From the NCBI RefSeq assembly GCF_019393635.1, contig NC_057864.1, positions 467,486,117 to 467,550,116 on the forward strand: a stretch of 64,000 nucleotides of DNA, written 5' to 3'. Positions within the stretch are counted from its first letter, which is position 1. Each line of letters starts with the position of its first letter. This document shows, piece after piece, positions 9,701-19,036 of the stretch. This stretch comes from Dromiciops gliroides. Taxonomy: Eukaryota; Chordata; Mammalia; Microbiotheria; Microbiotheriidae. A program made the translations under genes and the position numbers. The notes under the pieces were generated by a model. The model ran no database searches, was not told where the DNA came from, and saw only the letters and a program-made list of their open reading frames with translations.

Positions 9701-11617
9701 TTGAGAACCTAAAGGTTGGCTAGCCCTTTATCTGCTTTGGGCCAAATCTCAATTTCAAATAGTTTATTATTGCTAGTTAGCACCTGCTCATCCAGGTGGC
9801 ATAATGGATAAAGGGATGTAACTTGGCATTTTTATAGCAGGCTTTTTTTGTTTTGTTTTGTTTTAGTGAGGCAGTTGGGGTTAAGTGACTTTCCCAGGGT
9901 CACACAGCTAGTAAGTTTTAAGTGTCTGGGGCCGGATTTGAACTCAGGTATTCCCGACTCCAGGGCCAGTGCTCCATCCACTGCACCACCTAGCTGCCCC
10001 CGTAACTTGGCATTTTTAAAACCTGAGTTCAAATCTTGCCTCAGCTACTGACTAGCTGTGTAATCCTGGGTAAGTCACTAAATCTCTCTATGTTTCCATA
10101 TCTGTAAAACGGGGTTGATAATAGCACCTGCCTTTGCAAAAATAAAGAAATGTTAGCTCTCATTATTCCTCTGATGTAAGTGAGCGTGTGGTGGGGCTAC
10201 CGTGTGAGGACCCCCTTGTAAAGTTTTGCTTGGTACCCCCTGACAAGCTACTGCATTCTACATATCATTATTAAGCTATCCTGAGCAAGTCCCTTAATTT
10301 CCCTCAGCCTCAGTTTCCTCATCTGTAAAATGAGGGAATTAGAACTTTGAGTTCTCTAACACTTAGACTCAGTGATTCCAGATTTCAGATTCTAGGGCCC
10401 TGTGATCTATCTCCATTGACTCTTTTTTTTTTTGTGGGGCAGAGTAAGGGTTAAGTGACTTGCCCAGGGTCACACAGTTAATAAGTCTAGTGTCTGAGGC
10501 TGGATTTGAACTCAGATCCTCCTGAATCCAGGGCTGGTGCTTTATCCACTACACCACCTAGCTGCCCCCCTCCATTGACTCTTTTTTCCCCCCTCCATTG
10601 ACTCTTTTTTTTTTTTTTTAGTGAGGCAATTGGGGTTAAGTGACTTGCCCAGGGTCGCACAGCTAGTAAGTGTTAAGTGTCTGAGGCCGGATTTGAACTC
10701 CGGTACTCCTGACTCCAGGGCTGGTGCTCTATCCACTGCACAACCTAGCTGCCCCCCTCCATTGACTCTTACTCAGATGCCCAGCCTACAACCCAGCAGA
10801 GATAAAAAGTCTTTTTTTTTTTTTTGTCACTAAATACTTAACTATTTCCCCTTAACCCAGAAAGGTTTTGAGCTTCAGTCTGAGGGGTGAGGTTATGTTT
10901 CCAGCATTACATAATGGAGAAAGAATGAGTGTGGCCAATGAGTGGAAGTTTTCCTTAAGTCAAGTCTTCTTAATGGGATGCTGTTATTTTTGAGTATCAA
11001 TTACCACCAGGTAACCATCAGGGCTTTAACCTGGGGCTTCTTAAACTTTTTCCACTCATGACCCCTTTTCATGCAAGAAATTTTTACAAGACATTGGGTA
11101 TATAGGTATATAAAATAGGTATACCTAACCTTTTACTGTTGCCAAGTTTTTCACGACCCCCACATTCAGACCCACAGTTTAAGAAGCTTTGCTTTAGAAA
11201 ACCAGAAACACTGGGACAGCTAAGTGGCACAGTGGATAAAGCACTGGCCCTAGATTCATGAAGGACCTGAGTTCAAATTCGGCCTCAGATACTTGACACT
11301 TACCAGCTCTGTGACCCTGGACAAGTCACTTAACCCTCATTGCCCTGCAAAAAGAAAGAAAGAAAATAAAAGACAATCAAAAACACAATTCAAGGGTAAG
11401 TGACCTTTGAGTTTTAAGTGATTTGGGGCCTCCCCTCTCTTCTCCTCCTCCAAACAGAGAAGTGTGCCAGAAGCAGAGCCCTTGTGTTATATCCCCCTTT
11501 GTCCTTGTCCGATGTGTGGGACAGGAAGGCAGATAAATGATTTTTTCTTACTAATTGATTGATTGATTGGTGACGAGACATTTTTGTTCTGATTTTATCC
11601 CGGAGCAGGGTCACTAG
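4..11617 (+). CDS. RAP1GAP2: RAP1GAP2, C-terminal part (seven coding exons, 5' end outside window)
   Basis: Encodes the C-terminal tail of Rap1 GTPase-activating protein 2, which switches off Rap1 by speeding GTP hydrolysis and acts in platelets and neurons. The catalytic RapGAP domain lies upstream of the window. Joined exons 4-141, 489-607, 2300-2413, 2548-2665, 4339-4465, 8596-8672 and 11609-11617 give 702 nt, 233 residues and a stop, with GT/AG borders and matching phases throughout. The product follows my memory of human RAP1GAP2 from RAIRVRSHSMETMVG to the last residues KLSH..SS.AGH. It is Ser-rich and low in complexity, as expected for this regulatory tail. The TKTT motif (bases 124-135) corresponds to the TKXT motif reported to bind the C2A domain of synaptotagmin-like protein 1. 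The frame is intact. It could be confused only with RAP1GAP, whose tail differs clearly. Confidence 0.95.
142..488 (+). repeat. RAP1GAP2 intron with GGGA/GGAA purine tract
   Basis: Bases about 148-345 are almost pure A/G on the + strand, an imperfect GGGA/GGAA microsatellite. The open frames across it are low-complexity artefacts. Confidence 0.85.
489..607 (+). CDS. RAP1GAP2: RAP1GAP2 coding exon b
   Basis: The acceptor is ggcag before 489. It encodes PPVAAATAKNQSRSPIKRR and the following GLFPRLHTGSEGQ region, and ends after two bases of a Cys codon at a gtaaat donor. Confidence 0.9.
655..731 (+). mobile_element. Short L1-like 3' end with TAA-rich tail
   Basis: TTTGGAACTCAAAAATTTC and ATGAATGTTAAAA match the 3' end typical of marsupial L1, followed by GATGATAATAATAATAATAA. 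Confidence 0.45.
742..997 (+). mobile_element. CORE-SINE, long type with RTE-like tail
   Basis: tRNA-like head, CORE region (CTGTGTGACCCTGGGCAAGT) and a tail with GGAGTCACGAAGAGTCAGA, resembling RTE/BovB 3' ends. Confidence 0.8.
1000..1377. other. RAP1GAP2 intron, mostly unique
   Basis: No gene seen. About 1190-1340 is a diverged MIR-like stretch on the - strand. Confidence 0.5.
1378..1437. repeat. (CA)n microsatellite
   Basis: About 28 uninterrupted CA dinucleotides. Confidence 0.98.
1508..1700 (+). mobile_element. Old CORE-SINE/MIR copy
   Basis: TAGCTGTGTGACCCTGGGCA, CAGTTTCCTCATCTATAAAA and a diverged AAATGATATAATGCAAACCC tail. Confidence 0.65.
2035..2265 (+). mobile_element. Old CORE-SINE with ATT-repeat tail
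   Basis: Diverged head, CORE region, and the tail TTTGCAAACCTTAAAATGCT ending in an ATT repeat. It ends only 35 nt before RAP1GAP2 exon c. Confidence 0.7.
2300..2413 (+). CDS. RAP1GAP2: RAP1GAP2 coding exon c
   Basis: The acceptor is tctcctcag. It completes the Cys codon and encodes DSVSSTPKTPDGGHSSQEV through NPSSPEICPNKE. The gtaagt donor splits a Lys codon. Confidence 0.93.
2548..2665 (+). CDS. RAP1GAP2: RAP1GAP2 coding exon d
   Basis: The acceptor is tctcccccag. It encodes PFVKLKENGR followed by a Ser-rich run and GESEAMEEYDTV, and ends in phase 0 at a gtaggc donor. Confidence 0.93.
2805..3130 (+). repeat. Three successive AAGCACCTACTGTGTGC-type repeats
   Basis: Three diverged copies of the widespread unit that runs from GCATTTATTAAGCACCTACT to GGGAGCTTATATTCT. 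An old L2/MIR-associated family; I am unsure of its name. Confidence 0.5.
3383..3797 (+). mobile_element. A-tailed SINE with hugely expanded GAAA/GGAA tail
   Basis: SINE body 3385-3516, then about 280 bp of GAAA, GGAA and GAAA repeats, all between two copies of TGGGCTGGAGTC (3371-3382 and 3798-3809). The microsatellite lies inside the TSD, so it grew from the SINE tail. Confidence 0.88.
3895..4035 (+). repeat. AAGCACCTACT-type repeat copy
   Basis: Diverged copy: TTCATTAGGCACGTGTGGTG through CCAGAAGCTTGTCTTCTATT. Confidence 0.4.
4036..4338. other. RAP1GAP2 intron, unique sequence
   Basis: No gene or repeat recognised. G-rich around 4190-4300. Confidence 0.4.
4339..4465 (+). CDS. RAP1GAP2: RAP1GAP2 coding exon e
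   Basis: The acceptor is cccaccag. It encodes SSQPSTASPFKQEVFVYSPS through PVIMSRSPT and leaves one base of an Asp codon before the gtcagt donor. Confidence 0.93.
4843..5045 (+). mobile_element. CORE-SINE, long type
   Basis: Diverged head, CORE, and AAACCACTGCAGCATCTCTG then TTGGATGTGACTCAATAAC tail. Confidence 0.7.
5050..5230 (+). mobile_element. Two old MIR-like fragments
   Basis: GGGCCTCAGTTTCCTCCTCT and a second CTCAGTTTCCTTTTCTGTAA, both with MIR-type surroundings. Confidence 0.5.
5233..5440 (+). pseudogene. RN7SL: 7SL RNA-derived retrocopy (5' two thirds)
   Basis: The order of landmarks follows 7SL (signal recognition particle) RNA: GGCCCAGCATGGTATTGAAC, then CAGGCTGAGGCTGCTGGGAT, then GAGTTCTGAGTTGTAATG, then GGGTGTCTGTACC, then GCACCAATACGGCGGTGA, then GGGAGCCGGGGGACACC and CTACCTAAGGAGGAG. 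It is diverged, lacks the 3' domain, and has no obvious A-tail. An Alu/B1 is excluded because the S-domain part of 7SL is present and the host is not a supraprimate. Confidence 0.75.
5441..6600. other. RAP1GAP2 intron, mostly unique
   Basis: No gene. 6180-6320 contains CAGCCTTTGCTTAAACACCT then CCCACCTCTCAC, resembling the CR1/L3-type LINE 3' region. The rest is not recognised. Confidence 0.4.
6629..6778 (-). mobile_element. A-tailed SINE with TSD
   Basis: Antisense copy, T-run to GCTGCCCCC, flanked by TTGCTTGTATT at 6618-6628 and 6779-6789. Confidence 0.9.
7140..7565 (-). mobile_element. Old MIR-type element split by a younger SINE
   Basis: TAAGCATTTACCTAGTGCC continues after the inserted SINE as AGTGCCCATAATGTGCCAGG through GAGGAAACTGAAGCAAACAG. 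Confidence 0.65.
7165..7415 (+). mobile_element. CORE-SINE, long type
   Basis: Head, CORE, and tail GGAGTCACAAAGAGTCAGAC then ATGACTGAAGAATTACTGAG; inserted in an older MIR. Confidence 0.8.
7651..7802 (+). mobile_element. A-tailed SINE
   Basis: Full short-type SINE with a short A-tail; AAGATGAT occurs on both sides. Confidence 0.8.
7925..8088 (+). mobile_element. A-tailed SINE with perfect 14-bp TSD
   Basis: GATTCCCCCAGTTA at 7911-7924 and 8089-8102. Confidence 0.93.
8150..8552 (+). mobile_element. L2 3' end interrupted by a SINE
   Basis: CCTTGAGGGCTGCAGTTG and GAGCCTAGTACCTAGCACTT resume after 8503 as TTAGTAGGAGCTTAATAATT and GTTTGTTGATTGACTAATTG, the L2 3' end. Confidence 0.7.
8252..8503 (-). 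mobile_element. CORE-SINE, long type
   Basis: Antisense: GTCATGTCCAACTCTCTGTG through TCCACCTAGCTGCCCC. Inserted in an L2 copy. Confidence 0.8.
8596..8672 (+). CDS. RAP1GAP2: RAP1GAP2 coding exon f
   Basis: The acceptor is cttctcctag. It encodes DLKNRNSPRSNLKFRFDKLS then HTSSSA, and ends in phase 0 at a gtatgg donor. Either of two downstream exons can continue the frame. Confidence 0.9.
8673..9355. other. RAP1GAP2 intron, unique sequence
   Basis: No gene or repeat recognised. Open frames here do not resemble known proteins. Confidence 0.4.
9361..9572 (-). mobile_element. CORE-SINE, long type
   Basis: Antisense: CAGTCGTGTCTGACTCTCTG, GGAGTGGTTTGCCATTTCCT, ending at GAGCCACCTAG. Confidence 0.75.
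9790..10170 (+). mobile_element. Older CORE-SINE split by a younger SINE
   Basis: Head GGTGGCATAATGGATAAAG lies left of the insertion; GAGTTCAAATCTTGCCTCAG and the CORE continue to its right. Confidence 0.65.
9835..10001 (-). mobile_element. A-tailed SINE with 17-bp TSD
   Basis: GTAACTTGGCATTTTTA at 9818-9834 and 10002-10018. Confidence 0.92.
10425..10570 (-). mobile_element. A-tailed SINE, first of a tandem pair
   Basis: Antisense copy flanked by TCCATTGACTCTT (10412 and 10571). Confidence 0.85.
10607..10757 (-). mobile_element. A-tailed SINE, second of a tandem pair
   Basis: Antisense copy flanked by the same TCCATTGACTCTT (10594 and 10758). Confidence 0.85.
11030..11200 (+). mobile_element. 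hAT-like MITE copy A
   Basis: Ends GGCTTCTTAAACTTTTTCC and AGTTTAAGAAGCTTTG are inverted relative to each other. About 85% like the copy at 48835 by eye. Confidence 0.5.
11214..11372 (+). mobile_element. A-tailed SINE
   Basis: Full short type with an A-rich GAAA tail. Confidence 0.85.
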
Positions 11618-11647
11618 TGGGGAAGAGAAGTCCTTCACCTGTCAAAG
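11609..11647 (+). CDS. RAP1GAP2: RAP1GAP2 39-nt penultimate exon holding the stop codon
   Basis: The acceptor is cggagcag. GGT CAC TAG (11609-11617) gives Gly-His-stop, matching the AGH ending I recall for the human protein. The other 30 nt are 3' UTR up to a strong AAAG/gtgagt donor at 11648. The stop is only 30 nt from the junction, too close to trigger junction-dependent nonsense-mediated decay. Confidence 0.75.
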
Positions 11648-12044
11648 GTGAGTAGAGGGTTTGTTGTACTGGGGACCCAGTGGGTCAGATCCTGTCTTTT
11701 CTGTCCTTTTTCCCACCTTTGTAAAGGCAGCTCAGAGAAATCGAGCCAGCCAGCTCAGGGCTGCGTCAGCCTGGGGAGTTTGGAGACAGGATTAAGGAGG
11801 CCAGAATCTGAATCCTCTTTTCCCTGAAGCCTCCAACTTTGGAGCCAGGACAGGGAGTCGACTGCATTTGGGCACAAGAGGAGAGTGTTAATAAATGTTT
11901 ACTGAAGTCAAGTGAATTCCCACAATCCACTAGTCACATAGAATAGACGCTCCTTTAAGAGAGTCACTTTACTTTTACCTCTGCATCCTTAGCACCTAGA
12001 ACTGTGCCAGGTACACAGGAGGGATTTAATATACGGGAAGGTGA

Positions 12045-12285
12045 GGGCAGCTAGGTGGCACAGTGGATAGAGCACCAGCCCTGGAGTCAGGAGGACCTGA
12101 GTTCAAATCTGAACTCAGACACTTGACACTTACTAGCTGTGTGACCCTGGGCAAGTACACAACTCCAATTGCCTCACCAAAAATAAATAAATAAATAAAT
12201 GAGTGAATGAGTGAATGAGTGAATGAGTGAATGAGTGAATGAATGAATGAATGAATAAATGAATAGATAGATAGATAAATAAATG
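12045..12285 (+). mobile_element. A-tailed SINE with AAAT/GAAT/GAGT microsatellite tail
   Basis: SINE body to about 12180, then 105 bp of 4-bp repeats. Confidence 0.85.
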
Positions 12286-12369
12286 ATTTATGGGAAGGGG
12301 AAAGGAAGGGAATAAGCATTTACTAAGGACCTACTATGAGCCAGGCACTACTAAGCATGTGACAAATAT

Positions 12370-12665
12370 TATATGATATATGTATGTTGATTCAATCATT
12401 CGAGCAGTTGACAAGCATTAATTAAACACCAACTATGTGCTTGGCACTGTACTAGGTTCTAAGGATACAGAGACAAAATCTCCCGGCCTGCAAGAAGCTT
12501 ATATTCTAAATGACTGATGGAATTAATTTGGCCTAGTACCTACTGTGTGCTAGGCTTGATGTTGAGTCCAAGACACAAAGACAAAAATGAAACAGTCCCT
12601 GTCAGTCACCCAACAGGCATTCATTAAGCACCTACTATGGGCAGGCACCATGCTAGGCAGTCCCG
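12370..12665 (+). repeat. Series of GTGCTTGGCACTGTACTAGG-type repeats
   Basis: Three diverged copies of the common marsupial unit with CATTAATTAAACACCAACTA, GTACCTACTGTGTGCTAGG and CATTCATTAAGCACCTACTA. RAP1GAP2 intron. Confidence 0.5.
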
Positions 12666-12830
12666 GCTCCCAATGGGGGTCAGGTTTTCTGGGAAGGGGA
12701 GAGGGGGATGAAGAGCATTTCTCTAACACTTGACAAGCATCTCTTCAGTCCCTATCCTGTACCTCTGCACGGACTCCCTTGACCAGCCCTGTCTCTAACA
12801 TTCTCCCTCTTCTGCCTTTGTCTCCTTCAG

Positions 12831-12911
12831 GGCAGTCCTGCCTCAGCCCAGGGAGACGGCTCTTCTTTCACCAAGACCTTGGGAACCTCTGTCCACTACA
12901 CTAATCCCTGA
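12831..12911 (+). CDS. RAP1GAP2: RAP1GAP2 alternative C-terminal frame in the last exon
   Basis: If the 39-nt exon is skipped, exon f continues in frame into this exon after a good acceptor (tctccttcag). It adds 26 residues starting GSPASAQGDGSSFTKTL and ending SVHYTNP before TGA at 12909. When the 39-nt exon is included, this stretch is 3' UTR. Use of the alternative end is an inference from phase compatibility. Confidence 0.45.
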   Translation, partial: GSPASAQGDGSSFTKTLGTSVHYTNP

Positions 12912-15900
12912 AGCTGCCCCCATGCCGCTGGCTTCAGGCTGAGGCCGGCCTTCCACTCAGCACCCTCCGTACCCCAACCTCCCCCGCCATTCCGGTGGCG
13001 GCAGGCCTGGTGGGCACACCCCCCACCTTTCTGAGAGGAGGCTTCTCGTACCATGTAGCATACACTGGACACGCTGGGGCCCAGCCCCACTCCCAGGGCC
13101 CATGCCCTTAGGTCAGTTTGTCAATTCAACTTGTGTATTCCCTGACTGCGCCACAGCCCGGCTTCCAGCCAATGCTGTGGGTGCATCTGTGCTCTCTCTG
13201 AAGGTGAGCACGTTCGCCAGAAGGTCTCTCTAAGCTTCCCCCGCTCCTGTCCCGTCCCCTCTGGTCCCCACCATGCTGCGTCTCCATCTTGGTTTTGTTC
13301 AGTGCCATCTGTGAATGGTGGGCAGACGTCAGGCTTTGGGTTCCCAGCCGGATCAGTCTGAGAGTAGCTAAGTTAGTCTTAGTTAGCCCTCTGCCCACAG
13401 GCAGGCTTTCTTTCCCCCTTCCCTGATCCAAATTCCATCATAAAGTGCCAGGAAGGCCCAAGACTTACATTGGCAGGGCCCAAACGTCCAGATCTCTTTC
13501 AGGGAGCAGCTTTTGTGAAGGGGACAAGACATCCCTCCGGATGCTCCCTTTGGGAATGGGCTTGGGAAGGATGAGACAGAGACAAATAGACACAGAGAGA
13601 AAGAGTGAGGTTGAAAAGCTAGGAAAGCTGGGAGCAAACCTTCAGCCTCATTGACAGCAAGCTCAGGGAAGGGGATGCTTTGAAGGTCAGTGGTCTGTTC
13701 TAGGCTCCTGGGAGTTACATCATCACGTCTCAAATAAAGTTGCCCTGGGCATCCCCCGTCACTGGGGAAGATGTCTCCAGGTAGGATTTCCACTCCCTTT
13801 TAGCGATCGCCATCTTCCTCCCAGAAACCAAGTTTGGGAGAGTTCTGGCAAAATGCATCAGGACCAGCTGGACCACTGTTGCCCCATCCCAGTGGGCTTC
13901 CCAAAGCATTCATTTGTTAGCTCAACAAGCAATTCTTAAACATTTGCTGGGGATTGGGAGGTGGCATCCCTCCCTTGTTCCCCTCCGCTTTCCCCAACGT
14001 CCCGGTGAAACCACTTCAGCACCTTAAGCAGATGTTCATTGATGTGGGTTGCTTGCATCCTTCCGTATCCAAAGTCAGCCCTACCTCTTTCCATTCAGAG
14101 TGGAGGTCACTTTCCTTGGCTGCTGGAAGGAGACTCCCTTTCCCCCCATCTTCCCTAGCTCTGATGGGGAACTCCTTGTGAGGGAGCGAGAGGTCAAATG
14201 CAAGGAGGGACATGGGGTAGTCTTTAGTTGGTACCTTCCAGGAGGGAACATACAAGTGTGCCAAGGCCATGAGACCCGGACCCCGGCACAGGTGTCTGCT
14301 CACACGTGGAATCCACTGGTGGTAGGCCTTGATATTTTGATTTACCCTCCTTCCTTGCCTGGGCTGCAAGATTGAGAGCTGGACATCACAAGACCAAATG
14401 CAGCTCATGGGATTATAGATCCAAAGCTGGAAGGGAACCTCAGAGACTCTCTGGTCCCTCATTTTACAGATAAGGAAACTGAGGCTCATCAATGCAAAGT
14501 GACTTATTCAAGATCACAAAAGTAGTAAGATTCAGAGGTAGAATTAGATTCCAGACCCTGACTTTCCATTACACCAGGGCCAAATGGCTGCTTTTACTGT
14601 GAGGCCTGGACCCCTCCCCTTTTCCTGTCCCGTCCTTCCACCCCCTGCGCTATTTGCTGTACAGCTCTGGGATCAGTCTCCATGGGCTTCTGCTAATTCC
14701 AAGGTAGTAGTGTGCCTAGACAGAAGAGCATATCTCACTGGCCCCATGCCACAGCAAGTCATTTGCCTTTATTTGTTAACTCTCGTCCCAGAGACACCAC
14801 CTCCTTATGGACCAGCTTAATTCATCAAGGGTGTTTCCCCTCTGACGACACTCAGTCCATCTTCTCAATCAGAAATCGGAAACTTTCTTGAGATTTGGAA
14901 CAACAAAAGTTTGATGTAGCTTGAGGCCCTCTGACTCACGTCCCATGATACTGCCACCAATGGCCTTGGTGTAGATGGAGGCTGAATTTGTCATTTGATT
15001 TTAGAGTCTGAGCTGGATAACACCTTTGGGGAAGTCCAGCATCCTTGTTTTCGAGGATGCCCACTGACCCAAAGTCTCGGCCAAAATTAGCATTGTCTCA
15101 GAATTTCCAAATAATCTACAGTGCTCCGATTCAAAGCAGGCTCTCAAATAATTTGGTGGGGGGCTCTCAAGCAATTGAATGAAGCACAGAAGCTTCTAGT
15201 GATGGAGATCCTGGGGTCCACATGCCCAGAGGCCTCCAAAAGCATCCCCAACAGATGCATCTACCACATGAGAGGTCTTACTCAAACTGCTTTAACAAAT
15301 GGATCAGAGGCACTTCTAATTCTAATCAAACATGGATCCCAGGAGGTTTCCCCCACCCAAGCGGAAGCATCCTGCTTTCCTTTTCCTTGAGTGGTGGTAT
15401 GATTTCCCACTGATTTCACCATGATAAGTTATAGAAGCAAGGACTCCATTGATTTGGAACTTGTAATAATTCAATAATAGGCTGGGGTCCTCTTATATTT
15501 CCTCAGAATGTGAGGACCAGAAAGAAGCTTCAGAGTTACCTGCTGTAAACCTTTATTTTGAAAGATGAGGAAATAGGGTTTTTTGCTCAAGAAGATCTGA
15601 GCAATTTGCAGAAGTAATTTATGCCCAAGGTCATTTAGTGGTAGATCTGGGACGATGATCCAGGCTTTCCCCCTGCCTGCCCTCCCACCCCAGTCACTCC
15701 TCTTTCCTTTTTCCCATGCTGCCTATCTGAAATTCCCCTTTACACACTACCTATAAGGAGAGGAGTTTGTTTAAATAAATTATTAGTCTAAATAAGATTG
15801 CTCTTATAAACAACTTCTCTTGAAAGTTGGCCTAGTCAGGTGCTCTTAAAAAATATCTTTGGCAGCACCCATTTGTACATAAACAATGTGATTATTACAT

Positions 15901-18361
15901 GTGATTCTTATCTTTTTCTTCAAGCAGGTCAGGTAGGACTTGGCCACACTTTTCATTGTGTCTCATGTCTTTGAAAGTCATAAACAATGTTTAGTTGCAA
16001 AATACTCTGTATTTCTTTTCACTTGTCACGAATTCAGCCTTCTTCCCCGGGTCCTGTCCCTGTCCCTTACCCAGCTTAGTCAAATAAGTAAGTTTTGACT
16101 GTAGCTGCTTCCATCCGCTTAGAAGCAGCAGTGCCTTTAATCATGGTTTGGGGTGTTTGCTTTTTTTAGGCTGTATTGTGTCTCCCCACCTGTGAAGCAT
16201 CAGGCTCCATCCCCTCCTACCACCCTGGCTGGCTCTAACCCACTCAGCTTACCTCCTGGCAGGTGACTGTCTATCCTCTCTGCTGTTCCTTGGGGATGGA
16301 GGTTGGCAAGAGTAGAAAAGCAGCCTTCGATTCCCATTTCCTTATATGTCAGCTTCAGTAGCTTCTGAAATGGCCCTTCTGCCTTCGGGTCTGGCACTGA
16401 GACCCAGCATCCTGTAAATATTTACCCTGTTGGCTTAAAGAGTGAATACTATCTGCCCTTCTGTGTCCCTGGTGCCCAGGAGAAGGAAGAAAGGGTAGGA
16501 ACAAAGTTCTTCCTTGTGCCTCTGGATTTCAAATTTATTTATAGTACCACAATCTAAATTTGGCTTTTAAGCAACCTAAAAGACTGGTTGGCACAGTAAC
16601 TCCTACCAGTGGGGGCCTTAGTGCCTACATGCCAGGGTCCCCTGAGAGCTTCTCTTGCAATTGCATCTATGGCATTATCATACCTTTTTCCTGGACTCTA
16701 GGACTGTGGTGTTGCTCTTTGGGCTTATTGTTGTCAGATGTGAGGAGTGGAGAATTAAGAGAGCCCTGCTGGTGGTTATCTCTCAACTTTGAACATTTGG
16801 ATGATTCTCATTAGGAATTTGAGAAGTTTGCTTTTGTGCTATCAGTGAAGAAAGTGTTTGTCAGGTATGCTTATAGGCAGTAGTAGGGATCGGGGAATAT
16901 TTCATCTACTTGAGGAAATAAAGCATTTTCAGGCACTTTGGCAGAACCTGACTGCTTACAAATGATGCTTAATTCTATAAGACAACCGGATCCAGCAGAA
17001 CCCTTCTGTGTAAACCTTAGGTCAGCTAGAATGATTGTTTATGTTTGCAAAGTAACAGGTCTACCTTCCTCTCGAATGGTCAGGTTGTCATTATTTTAGC
17101 CAGGCTTCAAAATCCCAGAAACAAGAGGCTGTTAGAACTGGCAGGACCTTTGGAAACCATCCAATCTTACTCCCTCATCTTACAGAGGGCATTGCCACCG
17201 AGCTGGGACTAGACACCAGGTCCCAGGTCCCAGTCCAGTGCTCTTTCCACAATACTATGCTCACCACCACCACCACCATTCATTTGAATGAATGATAATA
17301 ACTGAGGTCCTTGCATTCTACCAAAGTGAATAAGTTGGGCTCTCAAGGTTTGCACCTGAGTCAGCCTTTCTTAGGGGTTGTGGGACTTGGCCCCAGACAC
17401 GTACAGAGTGGAAGTGTTGAGTTGAATGAGATGGAATTGGAGGAACAATGTTGACTTTTTCTAGCAAAGACTCTAGGACTTTGAGTGCACCAAGAAAATG
17501 AAAAGTCCACGTGGCCAGCTAGACCCTGGATCCACAGTGGTGACTGAGCCTTATACTAGCTCACCAACCCCAAGTCTTTGGTAGGAGTTGGGGCTGGGAC
17601 CAAAAACAAGGTATAGTTTAAACACACCCCAGTTCCCTCTTGGCAGATAGCAAAGAAGTAGAGCCTAAAGATTTCTGTTCTGTCCCACCACCTCATTCCC
17701 CCTAACGAGCACAGTGGGAGGCTAGATGTTGTGGTGGGACACCCATCAGTTAATTTAGTTAATTTAGTCCCCAGGGACTGCAAAAATAAACATGATTTAT
17801 TACATTCCTACATTCATAAAGATTAGGCCCAAATAATGGTGGAATTGTTTGGGGAGAAGGGGATCTAGATAGCAAGGCTCAAAGAAGTAGCCCCTCAAAT
17901 GATATAGACCAATGGGTGACCATCCTCTAATTGCTGGGAGTGGTGGTGAGTTAGTATTAGCCAAGGGCAGGGGTCCCCAGAAACTTCTCTGAAGTAGAAG
18001 GCCAGGCACTCAGGGTCAGTTCTGGGAGAATTTTGTTTGCCCAAGCTCCATTTCCCTTCTCTTCTCCCCCCCAAATCCCGAGGAAGGTGAGCCATGCTGG
18101 TGAGGCTGACCTCAAACTGTTGTGTTTAATACCCATCGCCCTGGGAGGAAAGAGGGGCCAGTCTACAGAAGTGTCAGTCAATGAGAGGTGAGCACAGCAG
18201 AAAAGGACCCATCGATGGCCCCAGAAGGAGAGTATTTGGCTTCCTGCTTTGTGTCTACTGTGGGAAGCCCTAGTGGGTGAGCTGGAAAGGAAACGAATTC
18301 CCATCCATCCCCTTTCTTTTGTGACATCCCACTTTCCCTGACTTTGTTTTCTGCTTGAATG

Positions 18362-18367
18362 AATAAA
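18362..18367 (+). terminator. RAP1GAP2: Possible proximal poly(A) signal of RAP1GAP2
   Basis: AATAAA about 370 nt before the distal signal, followed by a T-rich stretch. Confidence 0.35.
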
Positions 18368-18732
18368 CCTGTCCCTTTCTATTTCTCTCGATGATCTCCT
18401 AGCATGGTTGAAGACCCAACTTTTTCTTTTTCATGAATGTAGTTTTGTGATGCCCCCTCAAGTGCAGTGATGGTCACCTGGGAAGAGAGCTCCTAGGAGT
18501 GATGGCATCTCAGAGCCAAGCTCGACTCTGACAGTGGTGGTGGTGATCACGTTTCCTTTTCCTTTTTAGAGCAGAGAGGTGCTTCGTAGAATCTGATTGC
18601 CTATGCCCTGTAAATAGTGTACATTTAATTTATTGCTACGGTAACACGGTGTATTGGTTAATGTATAAAACAAATTCTAAAAGGTTCACAAATGTATATT
18701 TTGTTGCTTAAATGTGTCTTTGCAGAATTCAC

Positions 18733-18738
18733 AATAAA
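18733..18738 (+). terminator. RAP1GAP2: Distal poly(A) signal of RAP1GAP2
   Basis: AATAAA followed within 30 nt by a TTTTGTGTCC downstream element. The preceding 130 bases are AT-rich, as in a conserved 3' UTR end, and repeats resume just after it. Confidence 0.6.
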
Positions 18739-18919
18739 TAACATATTTTGTGTCCATCAGTGTATGAAATTCTCTGGGTGGGACCACAGCCTCAGACCTC
18801 TGGACCCATTCAGCCTGGACTGCCTTCCCCACCCCCAACCCCCCCACCCTAACTTCTTTTAAAATTTGAGAGACTCTACGCCTATAGGAAGCCCTCCCAG
18901 AAAGAAATTCATCCCGATC

Positions 18920-18989
18920 ACCTTCTTCTTCTTCTTCTTCTTCTTCTTCTTCTTCTTCTTCTTCTTCTTCTTCTTCTTCTTCTTCTTCT

Positions 18990-19036
<47 letters not shown>

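Larger units (their letters stand above)
12831..18760 (+). other. RAP1GAP2: RAP1GAP2 last exon, long 3' UTR
   Basis: About 5.9 kb from the last acceptor to the distal poly(A) signal has no coding frame and none of the young A-tailed SINEs that occur every 1-2 kb elsewhere. Only old MIR-like pieces are seen (about 14405-14580, 15510-15660 and 17110-17260). Several AATAAA hexamers (13733, 15774, 16917, 18362, 18733) could give shorter isoforms. Two Pumilio-type TGTAAATA sites lie at 16413-16420 and 18609-18616. Confidence 0.75.
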
